Source of the DNA: Alphaproteobacteria bacterium
GTDB taxonomy: Bacteria; Pseudomonadota; Alphaproteobacteria; Micropepsales; Micropepsaceae
Direction of reading: 5' to 3'
DNA: 18,769 nucleotides
NCBI GenBank assembly: GCA_003131925.1
Contig: PKWC01000093.1
Span: forward strand, 21,690-40,458
A program made the translations under genes and the position numbers. A model generated the notes under the pieces. The model was not told where the DNA came from. It was given only the letters and a program-made list of their open reading frames with translations, and searched no databases. This document shows, piece after piece, positions 7,144 to 15,466 of this stretch (positions within the stretch are counted from its first letter, which is position 1; each line of letters begins with the position of its first letter).

Positions 7144-8184
7144 TCAGTGACCCTGATCTCTTTTTCTTGTTCGCACGTCGAGAACAACTGTCTTGATAGC
7201 GTCGATGACTTGTTGTGGCTGGTCGAGTTGAATCGCGTGCCCGGCTTGGGAAACAACGATGGATTGGCCCCTCGTTGAGCGTGCCGCGAGCTGTCGGTGG
7301 CCTGCTTTCCAGTTGTCGTAGAAAGTTTGTTGCATCTGCGGGGTCTCGTATGGATCCGGCGGATAGACGCTGCCCGTCAGCACGATGACCGTCCTGTCGC
7401 CGAACGGGCGTGCGGCCCTCTCCTCTTCGAGACCGTCTTCGTTTCTTCCCGTTGCGAGGGCGGAATGGCTTTCCGCTTCCGAGATTGCGCTTTCATAACG
7501 GAAGGGCTTGAGAAATGACTGCTTCAGGTAAGCGATCTCGGCCGGCGTGCGGACGGGTGCCAGCTGAAAACAGCCATGGGAATCGGATTGACTGAGCTTG
7601 CCGGCGCGGGCCAAATCCGCGCACGCCTTGGTGTTTGTGAGGAGCCGCTCGAATTCCGGTTTTATCCTCTGCTTCTCATCGGCGCCCCACGCTGCAGGCT
7701 CCTGTCCCGCAAAGGAAGGATCAATCAGGACGAGACCCGCCACCTGCGAGGGAAACTTGTCAGTGTAAAGAGTGGCGTAGAGGCCGCCGAGGGAATGTCC
7801 GACGAGAACGAGCGGCCCGGTGATCCCAGCGGCGTGCAGAAGGGCATGGAGGTCGTCGGTGACACTGTCCGCAGTCATCGGCCTGTTCGACGGGTCGCTG
7901 AATCCGTAGCCCGAGCGGTCGTAAAAACATGCTCTGGTGATGGCCGAAACCGGCTCCTGTACTTTCTGCCAGACCAAGATGTGCTCGCCCATGCCATAGT
8001 CGAACACGATGGTGGGCGAGCCCTGCCCGATGCACACAATGTTCATGCGTCGGCCGCCGCCGATGTCGACGAGATTCTTGCCCGACAATTCCGGACTGCC
8101 GGCAGAGGGTCGAGCGATGGCCGCAACGGGAGAGAGGAGGGCGGAGATCAAAGCGAAAATCACGAAGCAATGCCGGGCCGGCAT
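7144..8184 (-). CDS. Exported alpha/beta hydrolase
   Basis: A 346-residue serine hydrolase of the alpha/beta-hydrolase fold. Residues 1-25 form a signal peptide (hydrophobic FVIFALISALLSPVAAIA ending near ARPSAG), so it should work in the periplasm or outside. The nucleophile elbow is GHSLGG with Ser131, the catalytic histidine is in SQAGHAIQLDQP at about 316, and FYDRSGYGFSDPS (about 87-99) is the conserved strand before the elbow. The acid residue is probably in the strand near VIVLTGSVYPPDP. Length is normal for family members with a signal peptide. Substrate cannot be told from sequence; esterase or haloalkane-type activities are possible. It converges on the TonB-like gene (47 bp gap) and lies downstream of the OmpA-like gene in the same direction (80 bp gap). 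Confidence 0.88.
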   Translation of the reverse strand: MPARHCFVIFALISALLSPVAAIARPSAGSPELSGKNLVDIGGGRRMNIVCIGQGSPTIVFDYGMGEHILVWQKVQEPVSAITRACFYDRSGYGFSDPSNRPMTADSVTDDLHALLHAAGITGPLVLVGHSLGGLYATLYTDKFPSQVAGLVLIDPSFAGQEPAAWGADEKQRIKPEFERLLTNTKACADLARAGKLSQSDSHGCFQLAPVRTPAEIAYLKQSFLKPFRYESAISEAESHSALATGRNEDGLEEERAARPFGDRTVIVLTGSVYPPDPYETPQMQQTFYDNWKAGHRQLAARSTRGQSIVVSQAGHAIQLDQPQQVIDAIKTVVLDVRTRKRDQGH

Positions 8185-8264
8185 GATGGGTGTTCCCGTT
8201 CAATGACGCGGAGTGGAATAGCTCGGCGCGAATTTAATTTGAGCCTTTCACTGCGCGCTCAGTG

Positions 8265-8690
8265 CTACAAGGTGTGATAGGCTGGGCCCTCCACGCCTTT
8301 GCCAATCAGCCATATCTCTATCCGTCGATCTCCTGTTGCCGGCAACGCGGCCTCGCTGTCGGCCAGTTGAACGCGAACAAGCAGCCTGGGGTCGATTCCA
8401 TCGGCAATGAGCGCCTGCTCCACGACCTTGAAGCGAGGTTCGGAGAGGCGCCGGTTTTCGGGAAGCGCCGGCGCGCTGTCGAGGTATCCCGCAATCTCGA
8501 CCTTGGTGGCGGGCATGGATTTGGCAGCGGCTGCGGCCTGGTCGACGATCTGTCGCGCGGTGGGCGTCAGCTCCGCGCTGTCGTATCGGAAGAATGCAAT
8601 GTAATTGGGTGGGCGAGTCGGATGGAGAAGGCTGCACGCACTCAACGCAAGCGCCAGGAACGCTATGGCTCTAACTGATTTCACGGACAT
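8265..8690 (-). CDS. OmpA-like peptidoglycan-associated lipoprotein
   Basis: A 141-residue protein from ATG 8690. The signal peptide VKSVRAIAFLALALSACS ends in a lipobox (LSAC), so it should be acylated at that cysteine and anchored in a membrane. The mature part is a compact OmpA C-terminal domain: YIAFFRYDSAELTPTAR, the VEIAGYLDSAP strand (normally GHTD, here GYLD), ENRRLSEPRFKVVEQAL (the NxxLSxxRA helix) and GDRRIEIWLIG. OmpA-like domains bind the diaminopimelate of peptidoglycan; the changed GHTD motif may weaken this. A TTG at 8699 is an alternative start with AGGAG closer by; GGAGGG lies only 1-2 nt from 8690, while AGGAG is about 12 nt away. It may be co-transcribed with the hydrolase downstream. 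Confidence 0.85.
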   Translation of the reverse strand: MSVKSVRAIAFLALALSACSLLHPTRPPNYIAFFRYDSAELTPTARQIVDQAAAAAKSMPATKVEIAGYLDSAPALPENRRLSEPRFKVVEQALIADGIDPRLLVRVQLADSEAALPATGDRRIEIWLIGKGVEGPAYHTL

Positions 8691-8897
8691 TCCCTCCAAA
8701 TTCTCCTAATTCTGTCGGAATGGCCGAATCGGCGCAAGGAGCGCGGATTCTTGTGTCCGGCAACGCCAGCCGGCGCAGGGATTCTCACCGCTGGTATTTC
8801 GCGTGTTCTGTTCCGCCAGCAAGCTCAGGTCCCGTAAACTGGTCGCCTTGTCGCGTACGACTGGCTAGACTGTTCAGGCCGGACGGGGGCGAACGGT

Positions 8898-11800
8898 TTG
8901 GGTATCCTCTTCATCAGCCATTCGAGTTTGGACAACGAGCCGGCGCTGCGGGTCCACGACTGGCTGAAGGATCATGGCTGGAACCAGGTCTTCCTGGACC
9001 TTGATCCAACTCAGGGCATCCTGCCGGGTCATCGCTGGCAGCAGGAGCTGAAGCTCGCGGGCGAGCGCTGCTCGGGCGTCGTGATCCTGGTGTCGCCGAA
9101 CTGGGTGGCTTCGCGCTGGTGCCAGACCGAGTTTCTCGTCGCTGATCAGTTGGGCAAGAAGATCTTTCCCGTTTTCGTCGCGCCCACATCCTTCGAAGAT
9201 CTGCCGCACGAATTAACGGGCAGATTTCAATTCGCGGACATATCGACGCCGCAGAAGGAAGTGGAAGGCCTCGAACGGCTCGCCAACGGCTTGAAGCGCG
9301 CGGGCCTTGATCCCCACAGCTTTCAGTGGCCACCGCCGAACGAACCCTATCGGCCGATCTATCGCGGCCTGGAATCTCTCGATGAGCAGGACGCGGCCAT
9401 CTTTTTCGGCCGCGACGCGCTCATCACCAAGGGCATGGATGCGCTGCGCCGCATGCGCGACGGCGCACCCGAACGCATGCTCGTCATCCTGGGCGCATCG
9501 GGCGCGGGGAAGTCCTCGTTCCTCAAGGCAGGCCTGGTTGCCCGTCTGACTCGCGACGAGGAGAATTTTCTGGTGCTGCCGGTCATCCGGCCCGAGCGCG
9601 CCGCGCTGTCTGGCAATCAGGGCCTTGCCGCAAGCATTGCCCGCGATCCTGCTCTGCTTGGCGACTCAAACAGCCTGACAGATGCCTTCGCGAAGTTGCG
9701 CGCCGAGGTGATGGAGCGGCTCAAGCGCTTCGCGGACCGCGCGCTTGAGAGCCACGCAGCCAGGCCCCCCACAATTGTGATCGCGCTCGATCAGGCGGAG
9801 GAATTGTTTATTGCGGAGAACGCGGAAGCCTCTGGCGTACTCGATCTTCTGGCCGGCTCTGTGCAGGCGGACGCCAATGCCATCATCATCGCGACGATAC
9901 GGTCCGACGCCTTCGCAAAACTGCAGGGAGAACCGCGCCTTGCGGAAATTCCCCTGCTGCCCTTCAGCCTTCCACCCATTCCGTTGGGCGCTTTCAAGGA
10001 TGTGATCGAAGGACCCGCACGGCTTGCCAACCCGCCGATTGCCGTCGAGCCAGCGCTTTCGGATCGTCTTCTGCAGGATTTGGCAGCCGAGGATGCGCTG
10101 CCTCTGCTCGCCTTCACGCTCGAGCGGCTTTCGTCCCGGCATCGCGGCGGGGGAATGCTGACGCTCGCCGAATATGTCGAGAAGCTGGGAGGATTGCAGG
10201 GCGCGATCGTCAGCGCCGTCGACGCGGCGTTCTCGGAAGCGCACCGCGATCCCGCATTGCCCCACAGCCGTGCGGAACTCGAAAAGCTGGCTCGCGCGGC
10301 GTTCATCCCCGCGCTTGTGCATCTCGACGACGCCGATTCCGAACCCCGGCGAAGAGTCGAGCGCCTGAGCGCCCTGCCGGAAGCGACGCATCCGCTGGTG
10401 CGTCATCTGGTCGACCAGCGCCTGCTTGTTTGCAACAGGAGTCTTATCGACGGCATCGAGACCGACACGATCGAGGTCACGCACGAAGCGATCCTGCGGC
10501 AATGGCCGTCGCTCAGGGCGTGGATCGCGGAGGAGCGCGACGCGTTGCGCGCGCTCGATGCCGTTCGCGATGCTGCAGCAGAATGGCGTGCACACAAACA
10601 TCACGAGAATACGAAGCTAGAACAAAGCTGGCTCGTCCATCGCGGCGGACGTCTCCAGGAAGCTGAGGCATTGCTAACGCGGCCGGGGTTCGCTGGTGCT
10701 CTCGGCCCAGCCGAGGTCGAATACCTCGCCGCCTGCAGGGCGAACGAGAACGCCGAACTCCTGCGCGAAAAGCTGGGCCTCATGCGCACGCGGCGGCTGC
10801 AGCGCAATATTGGCATCCTCGTCGTCATCGGAGCTATCATCGTACTGCTGGCGGCCTTGGGTATCGCGCAGCTTCTTGCGGGTATGCGCGTCCAGGCCTC
10901 CGATACTCTCGCAGCGCAGGCGGCAAAGGAATCCGAGACTGGCAACTACGATCTCGGTGCCCGCTACGCCCTTGCAGGATTGATCGGAGCCGATTCGTCT
11001 TTCTTAGGCCATTACAGCGCTCGCGCTGAGCCGGAACTTCAGGGCGCCGCCAACGAATCGAGTGCACTGGCTGTCCTGCGTGGACACGAGGGCTTTGTCA
11101 TGAGCGCATTCTTCAGCCCTGACGGTAGGCGCATCGTCACGGCGTCGCGAGACAAGACCGCGCGGGTGTGGGACGCCAGCACAGGACGCCAGATCGCCGT
11201 CCTGCGTGGGCACAAGGGCCCGGTAATGAGCGCTGCCTTCAGCCCGGACGGAACGCGCATCGTCACGGCATCCGCCGACAAGACGGCACGTCTGTGGGAC
11301 GCGAGGTCAACGCGCGAGATTGTCATCCTGCGCGGGCACGAAGAAGCGGTGGGAAGCGTCGCGTTCAGCCCTGACGGAAGGCGCGTGGTTACGGCGTCCG
11401 ATGACACGACCGCGCGGATCTGGGATGCCGCGACCGGCGCGCAGCTCGTGCTGCTCGCCGGCCATGGCGACGGTGTGAACAGCGCCTCGTTCAGTCCCGA
11501 CGGAAAGCGCGTCGTCACGGCGTCCGAAGACAAGACCGCGCGCATATGGGATGCGGACACGGGGCACGAGATCGCCGTTCTGCGCGGGCATGAGGGCGCA
11601 GTCGAAGGCGCCGCGTTCAGTCCCGATGGCATGCGCGTCGCTACCGCCTCCGACGACAGGACCGCGCGTATCTGGGACGCCGACACAGCGCGCGAGGTCG
11701 CCGTGCTGCGTGGGCACGAAAAAGCTGTGAACAGCGTCGCATTCGACTTCGACGGCAAACGAATCGTTACCGCGTCCCGGGACCAAACAGCCCTGATATG

Positions 11801-13013
11801 GAACGCGATCACGGCACGCGAGGTCGCGGTCTTGCGCGGGCACGAGAGCATCGTAGAAAGCGCCATGTTCAGTCCCGATGGCAGCCGAATCGTTACGGCG
11901 TCCGACGACAGGACTGCGCGCATTTGGGACACCACGCGCGCGATCACGGTCCTGCGCGGGCACGACGAAGTCGTCAACAGCGCATCCTTCAGCCCGGACG
12001 GGAGACGCATCGTCACGGCGTCCAGCGACAAGACTACGCGAATATGGGACGCAAACACGGGGCGTGAAATTGCGGTCCTGCGCGGGCACGGCGGAATGGT
12101 CGAGGCGGCGGAATTCAGCCCCGATGGAGGGCGCGTCGTCACCGCCTCCGATGACAAGACAGCACGCCTGTGGGATGCGAGGACGGGACAGCAGACAGCC
12201 GTATTGCGCGGGCACGATGAATCCGTCTACAGCGCGTCGTTCAGCCCCGACGGAAAGCGCATTGTAACGGCGTCCACTGACAGGACGGCACGGGTGTGGG
12301 ACGCAAACACGGGGCGGGCGCTTACTGTCCTGCGCGGCCACGCGGGCGTGGTCGAAAGCGCCTCCTTCAGCCGCGACGGAAAGCGCATTGTTACGGCATC
12401 CACTGACAGGACGGCGCGGATATGGAACGCGGCCACCGGCCGTCAGCTCGCCGTTTTGCGCGGGCACGAAGACAGGGTCAGCAGTGCTGCGTTCAGCGCT
12501 GACGGCGCGCGGATTGTTACGGCCTCCTGGGACAAGACAGGGCGGATATGGGACGCCAAGACCGCCGCCGAGATCGCCGTTCTGCGCGGGCACGAAGACG
12601 CGGTCTTAAGCGCCGCGTTCAGCGCCGACGGAAGGCGCATAGTTACGGCGTCCCATGACAAGACCGCGCGGATCTGGGACGCGAACACAGGACACGAAAT
12701 CGCCGTCCTGCGCGGACATGAAGGCCAGGTCGAAAGTGCCGCCTTCAGCCCCGACGGAAAGCGCGTCGTCACCGCCTCCGATGACGACACTGCACGGGTG
12801 TGGAATGTCTCCGCGGTTGTTTCGACACCTCGCGACGAACTGATGCGCCGGATCTGCGACGTAACTCTGGCTCACGGATTGAATAAATTCTCCGCGAAAG
12901 AGCTTCTTCATACTGCCCCCATTCTCGATCCGCGTCTCGACACCGACGCCTGCCATCCCCCGAGCCCATGGGCACGCCTCGGCCGGATTTTCTGGGCGGG
13001 CGTAACGGATTAG
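8898..13013 (+). CDS. TIR - STAND NTPase - transmembrane - WD40 (14 repeats) protein, NLR-like sensor
   Basis: A 1371-residue multidomain protein. Residues 1-130 form a TIR domain: ILFISHSSLDN, LPGHRW, VVILVSPNWVASRWCQTEF, with the putative NADase glutamate at E78 in WCQTE. Residues about 165-560 resemble the nSTAND1 P-loop NTPase: FFGRDA, Walker A GASGAGKSS (199-207), Walker B IVIALDQAEELF (293-304), and the winged-helix-like VTHEAILRQWPSLRAWI. A single hydrophobic helix (about 640-660) follows a basic stretch RTRRLQRN. From 725 to about 1310 come 14 WD40 repeats, then a cysteine-containing tail. TIR domains in bacterial immune proteins degrade NAD+ or make signal nucleotides; STAND proteins oligomerise after sensing a ligand. 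The start is TTG, the only candidate after an in-frame stop at 8835, with only weak SD (GGGGG). The gene stands alone: no defence gene is adjacent. Its exact function is inferred. Confidence 0.92.
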   Translation: MGILFISHSSLDNEPALRVHDWLKDHGWNQVFLDLDPTQGILPGHRWQQELKLAGERCSGVVILVSPNWVASRWCQTEFLVADQLGKKIFPVFVAPTSFEDLPHELTGRFQFADISTPQKEVEGLERLANGLKRAGLDPHSFQWPPPNEPYRPIYRGLESLDEQDAAIFFGRDALITKGMDALRRMRDGAPERMLVILGASGAGKSSFLKAGLVARLTRDEENFLVLPVIRPERAALSGNQGLAASIARDPALLGDSNSLTDAFAKLRAEVMERLKRFADRALESHAARPPTIVIALDQAEELFIAENAEASGVLDLLAGSVQADANAIIIATIRSDAFAKLQGEPRLAEIPLLPFSLPPIPLGAFKDVIEGPARLANPPIAVEPALSDRLLQDLAAEDALPLLAFTLERLSSRHRGGGMLTLAEYVEKLGGLQGAIVSAVDAAFSEAHRDPALPHSRAELEKLARAAFIPALVHLDDADSEPRRRVERLSALPEATHPLVRHLVDQRLLVCNRSLIDGIETDTIEVTHEAILRQWPSLRAWIAEERDALRALDAVRDAAAEWRAHKHHENTKLEQSWLVHRGGRLQEAEALLTRPGFAGALGPAEVEYLAACRANENAELLREKLGLMRTRRLQRNIGILVVIGAIIVLLAALGIAQLLAGMRVQASDTLAAQAAKESETGNYDLGARYALAGLIGADSSFLGHYSARAEPELQGAANESSALAVLRGHEGFVMSAFFSPDGRRIVTASRDKTARVWDASTGRQIAVLRGHKGPVMSAAFSPDGTRIVTASADKTARLWDARSTREIVILRGHEEAVGSVAFSPDGRRVVTASDDTTARIWDAATGAQLVLLAGHGDGVNSASFSPDGKRVVTASEDKTARIWDADTGHEIAVLRGHEGAVEGAAFSPDGMRVATASDDRTARIWDADTAREVAVLRGHEKAVNSVAFDFDGKRIVTASRDQTALIWNAITAREVAVLRGHESIVESAMFSPDGSRIVTASDDRTARIWDTTRAITVLRGHDEVVNSASFSPDGRRIVTASSDKTTRIWDANTGREIAVLRGHGGMVEAAEFSPDGGRVVTASDDKTARLWDARTGQQTAVLRGHDESVYSASFSPDGKRIVTASTDRTARVWDANTGRALTVLRGHAGVVESASFSRDGKRIVTASTDRTARIWNAATGRQLAVLRGHEDRVSSAAFSADGARIVTASWDKTGRIWDAKTAAEIAVLRGHEDAVLSAAFSADGRRIVTASHDKTARIWDANTGHEIAVLRGHEGQVESAAFSPDGKRVVTASDDDTARVWNVSAVVSTPRDELMRRICDVTLAHGLNKFSAKELLHTAPILDPRLDTDACHPPSPWARLGRIFWAGVTD
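11070..12827 (+). repeat. 14 tandem 126-bp units encoding WD40 blades
   Basis: Units of 42 codons run head to tail, each beginning AVLRGH and ending WDA-x-TG-x-x-I. The seventh unit is two codons shorter (IWDTTRAI then TVLRGH). The units are alike at DNA level too: phrases such as CTGCGCGGGCACGA recur unit after unit. Variation is not spread evenly: repeat positions 9, 11, 14 and 27 vary strongly, while GH at 5-6, DG at 18-19, TAS at 24-26 and D at 28 are nearly fixed. Fourteen blades fit two seven-bladed propellers. Because of the regular codons, long unrelated frames appear on the opposite strand here and are not real. Confidence 0.92.
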
Positions 13014-13137
13014 CTGAGCGATCTGCTACTCACACCTACCGCTGATTTCCACGAGCTGCCGAGCTCATGTGACGTTCCGATAATACCGCGCTTTCTTTTG
13101 TCCAGCGCGCCGCTTGTGCCACCGAGGCGCTCCAGTC

Positions 13138-14487
13138 CTATGGGGGCGTTACCATGAAAACCGTGCCGCAGCCCAAGATGACCGAGCATTTGTTTTTTCC
13201 GCCGTTTGAGGTCGTGCCATAGAAATTGCCGCCAAGCGGATAGAGGGGAGCCGTCGGGAAAGCGCCGTCATTGTAATTGAATGTCGCGAATTCATTTTCG
13301 TTGCTGTTGACTAATGAATAAGCGCCGCCGCAACCCTTCGAACATTGTTTGCTCGCGCCGCCAGCCTGGCAGCTGCTCGAGCAAGTTGTACCATAGGGAG
13401 TTCCATTCGCGTCGAAAGTTATGCCGGCTTCCGGCGCTTCGCCATCGGTCAGGCCATTGAAGGCGTAGAGCCTTGTGTAGGTGCCGTCTGGCGCCAGCAT
13501 GAAGATCGTTCCGCAGCGATAGCCGAAACAGGGTTTTGCGTGACCGCCATACAGTGTCGTGCCATAGAGATTTCCAGTCTGCGGATTCTGCGCGAGGCTG
13601 CTGAGAGCGAGGAAACCATCCGCGCACTTTGGTTGGCTACAGAAGGAATGAAGTATTGTCTCGGTGTATGCCGAGCCGTTGGGTGCGAGCTTGAAAACGG
13701 TGCCGCAGCTGCCGATGAAGCAACGAGGATCGCGTACGCCGCCCGATTCGGTTGTGCCGTAGAGATTCCCCTGAGTATCGATGGTCACACCTGCAAAGGG
13801 ATTCGCGCCGTCGTTTGCGCCGCCCCGAAAGGCGTGAAGCACTTGTTCGGAGTAGCTGGTGCCGTTGTTGACAAGTTCGAATACCGTACCGCAGCCCAAC
13901 CCTCCGGCGCAGCCAATCCCGCCGCCGTAAAGCGTGGTGCCATAGAGATTTCCCTGAGAATCGACGGCCAGCGTCGAATAGGGATTTGCGCCGTCGCCGT
14001 TGCTGCCCGTAAAGCTGTACAGTTTGGTCTCGGACCAAACGCCGCCGGATTGCGTCAGCTCGAAGACAGTGCCGCAGCCGGTTCCGCCGCAACCTGTGCC
14101 ACCGCCCTCGGTGGTGGTACCAAAAAGATTGCCCGCCGCGTCCACAAACACCGCAGAAAAGGGAAAGGCGCCGTCGCTGTCGCCGCCCATAAAGGTGTGC
14201 GGTCTGGTCTCGGACCAAACGCCGCTGGATTGCGTCAGCTCGAAGACGATGCCGCAACCCTGTTTGCACGACCCGGAAACTTGCTCGGGGCCACCTCCCG
14301 CGGTGGTTCCATAGAGATTTCCCTCCGGGTCGGCCGTCAGGCCCGCACGGGGGAACGCTCCGTCGCCGCCCTTTCCCGTGAAGGAATAGACGGGCACGGG
14401 TTTGGCCATTGCGCTGTCCAGCGGAGCAAGGAGTGCCATCGCCAACCCGAACGCGAATATGCGCGAGATGCAAGCAGGTAGATACAT
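13138..14487 (-). CDS. Exported GloVer-repeat (TIGR03803-type) protein
   Basis: A 449-residue protein from ATG 14487, which has GGAGGGG 5 nt upstream. Residues 1-28 are a signal peptide (IFAFGLAMALLAPLDSAMA). The rest consists of seven imperfect repeats of about 55-60 residues with the core GNLYGTTxxGG followed by a GCGTVFEL-type strand; the sixth (GTPYGTT) and seventh (GNFYGTT) are more divergent. Most repeats have a pair of cysteines bracketing a loop, suggesting disulfides outside the cytoplasm. This is the pattern of choice-of-anchor tandem-repeat GloVer proteins, whose function is unknown; a beta-propeller fold is likely. No C-terminal sorting signal is visible. A longer frame extending to 15063 would run into the divergent neighbour and is not used. 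It converges on the TIR gene (124 bp gap). Confidence 0.87.
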   Translation of the reverse strand: MYLPACISRIFAFGLAMALLAPLDSAMAKPVPVYSFTGKGGDGAFPRAGLTADPEGNLYGTTAGGGPEQVSGSCKQGCGIVFELTQSSGVWSETRPHTFMGGDSDGAFPFSAVFVDAAGNLFGTTTEGGGTGCGGTGCGTVFELTQSGGVWSETKLYSFTGSNGDGANPYSTLAVDSQGNLYGTTLYGGGIGCAGGLGCGTVFELVNNGTSYSEQVLHAFRGGANDGANPFAGVTIDTQGNLYGTTESGGVRDPRCFIGSCGTVFKLAPNGSAYTETILHSFCSQPKCADGFLALSSLAQNPQTGNLYGTTLYGGHAKPCFGYRCGTIFMLAPDGTYTRLYAFNGLTDGEAPEAGITFDANGTPYGTTCSSSCQAGGASKQCSKGCGGAYSLVNSNENEFATFNYNDGAFPTAPLYPLGGNFYGTTSNGGKNKCSVILGCGTVFMVTPP

Positions 14488-14730
14488 GTTACCCCTCCTA
14501 CGAAGCGCCAGATGTACTCCGGCGGTTGTCCGTGCTCTTCCGGTATTGACCCTGCGCGATCCGTTGGCCCTCAGCCTATGCTCAAGAAACGCGTCTGAAC
14601 AGTAGCCGGCAATATGGGATTCTAATTTGGTCCGCTCCAAGGAAAGGGGCCCACGATCAAGGAAAACGTCTAGCTCCGAATATGCCAGGGCGCAGACGAA
14701 TCCGTGCCTATCATGGCCGGAATTGACAGC

Positions 14731-14746
14731 ATCGGGAATTCTCGAT
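14731..14746. promoter_or_regulatory. 16-bp palindrome in the divergent promoter region
   Basis: ATCGGGAATTCTCGAT matches its reverse complement at 14 of 16 positions and lies directly behind a TTGACA hexamer (14723-14728), in the position of a promoter spacer for the rightward gene at 14828. No convincing -10 follows. A role as an operator is inferred from symmetry and position only. The rest of the 340-bp gap between the GloVer gene and 14828 shows no other structure I can support. Confidence 0.3.
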
Positions 14747-14827
14747 CTGGTTGAGTCTGCTGGACAACCTGACGCGGCGGGGCGCGTCGATTGCGATGAT
14801 GATTGGTGCAAAGAAGCAGGGGGATCC

Positions 14828-15466
14828 ATGAACTGTGGACACTTTAAGGAATTCAGACGCGGCCTGTTGCCGCTCGTTTCGGGCGTCTTGTTCGCCTGTG
14901 TCGTGATGCCGGGGGCAGCCTTCGCCGCGGCCTGCCTTGGCGACACGAATCCCAACCTCGTCAGGAACGGAGGTTTCGAATCGGGTATCGGAACCGACAT
15001 CAAGCACTGGACCGTGGCGTGGGATAGCACGGTAGACCCATACGTGTACCTCGACACAACCAATCCTCACAGCGGCGCACAGGACCTGGCGATGGGCAGC
15101 ACTCGCGGCGCGAACGACATTACCCAAGGAATTCAAGGAACCGTAGGTGGATACGTCTACACCGTCTGCTTTTGGCTGTATTCATCTCCCAATCTTAGCG
15201 GTGGGCATACAAGTTTTGAAATACTTTGGAACAACGTCCCCGAACTCGAGCTGATCAACAGCGCTCGATTCGGATACGAGTATTACGCCCTAAACGTACT
15301 CGCTCAGGGCAACGCCCACGACGCCTTGAAAATCCGCGAGCGGAATTACGAAGGATTCTATTACCTCGACGACGTCGCGGTTCAGTTGTGTTCCGGTTGT
15401 GGGCTCGCGCCAGATTCCGACCAGCATATGAGGGGCAAAAGGCTGAGCGAAAAATCGGTTGAGTGA
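14828..15466 (+). CDS. Secreted protein with NLVxNGGFE-type (CBM/jelly-roll) domain
   Basis: A 212-residue protein from ATG 14828, which has AGGGGGA 4-5 nt upstream. A signal peptide (LLPLVSGVLFACVVMPGAAFAA) ends near AACLG. The mature part starts with NPNLVRNGGFESG followed by HWTVAWDS, the typical entry of carbohydrate-binding jelly-roll or PEP-CTERM-associated domains; a later FYYLDDVAVQLCSGCG matches the closing strand of the same fold (usually FYLDDVSV). The tail is short and charged (GKRLSEKSVE) and lacks a PEP-CTERM signal. The ligand is unknown. It is divergent from the GloVer-repeat gene, and the two exported proteins may share a promoter region. Confidence 0.78.
   Translation: MNCGHFKEFRRGLLPLVSGVLFACVVMPGAAFAAACLGDTNPNLVRNGGFESGIGTDIKHWTVAWDSTVDPYVYLDTTNPHSGAQDLAMGSTRGANDITQGIQGTVGGYVYTVCFWLYSSPNLSGGHTSFEILWNNVPELELINSARFGYEYYALNVLAQGNAHDALKIRERNYEGFYYLDDVAVQLCSGCGLAPDSDQHMRGKRLSEKSVE

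Noticed and set aside
11039..12593. Long open frames of about 370 and 430 codons on the minus strand opposite the WD40 repeats
   Set aside because: They are a by-product of the regular 126-bp repeats, show simple repeating composition, and lie opposite a convincing WD40 gene.
13053..13066. GAGCT-GCCG-AGCTC hairpin after the TIR gene as a terminator
   Set aside because: The stem is only 5 bp and no T-run follows; a terminator cannot be claimed.
14488..15063. N-terminal extension of the GloVer gene by about 190 codons
   Set aside because: It would precede a clear signal peptide, lacks protein-like character, and overlaps the divergent gene at 14828. ATG 14487 has a strong ribosome site.
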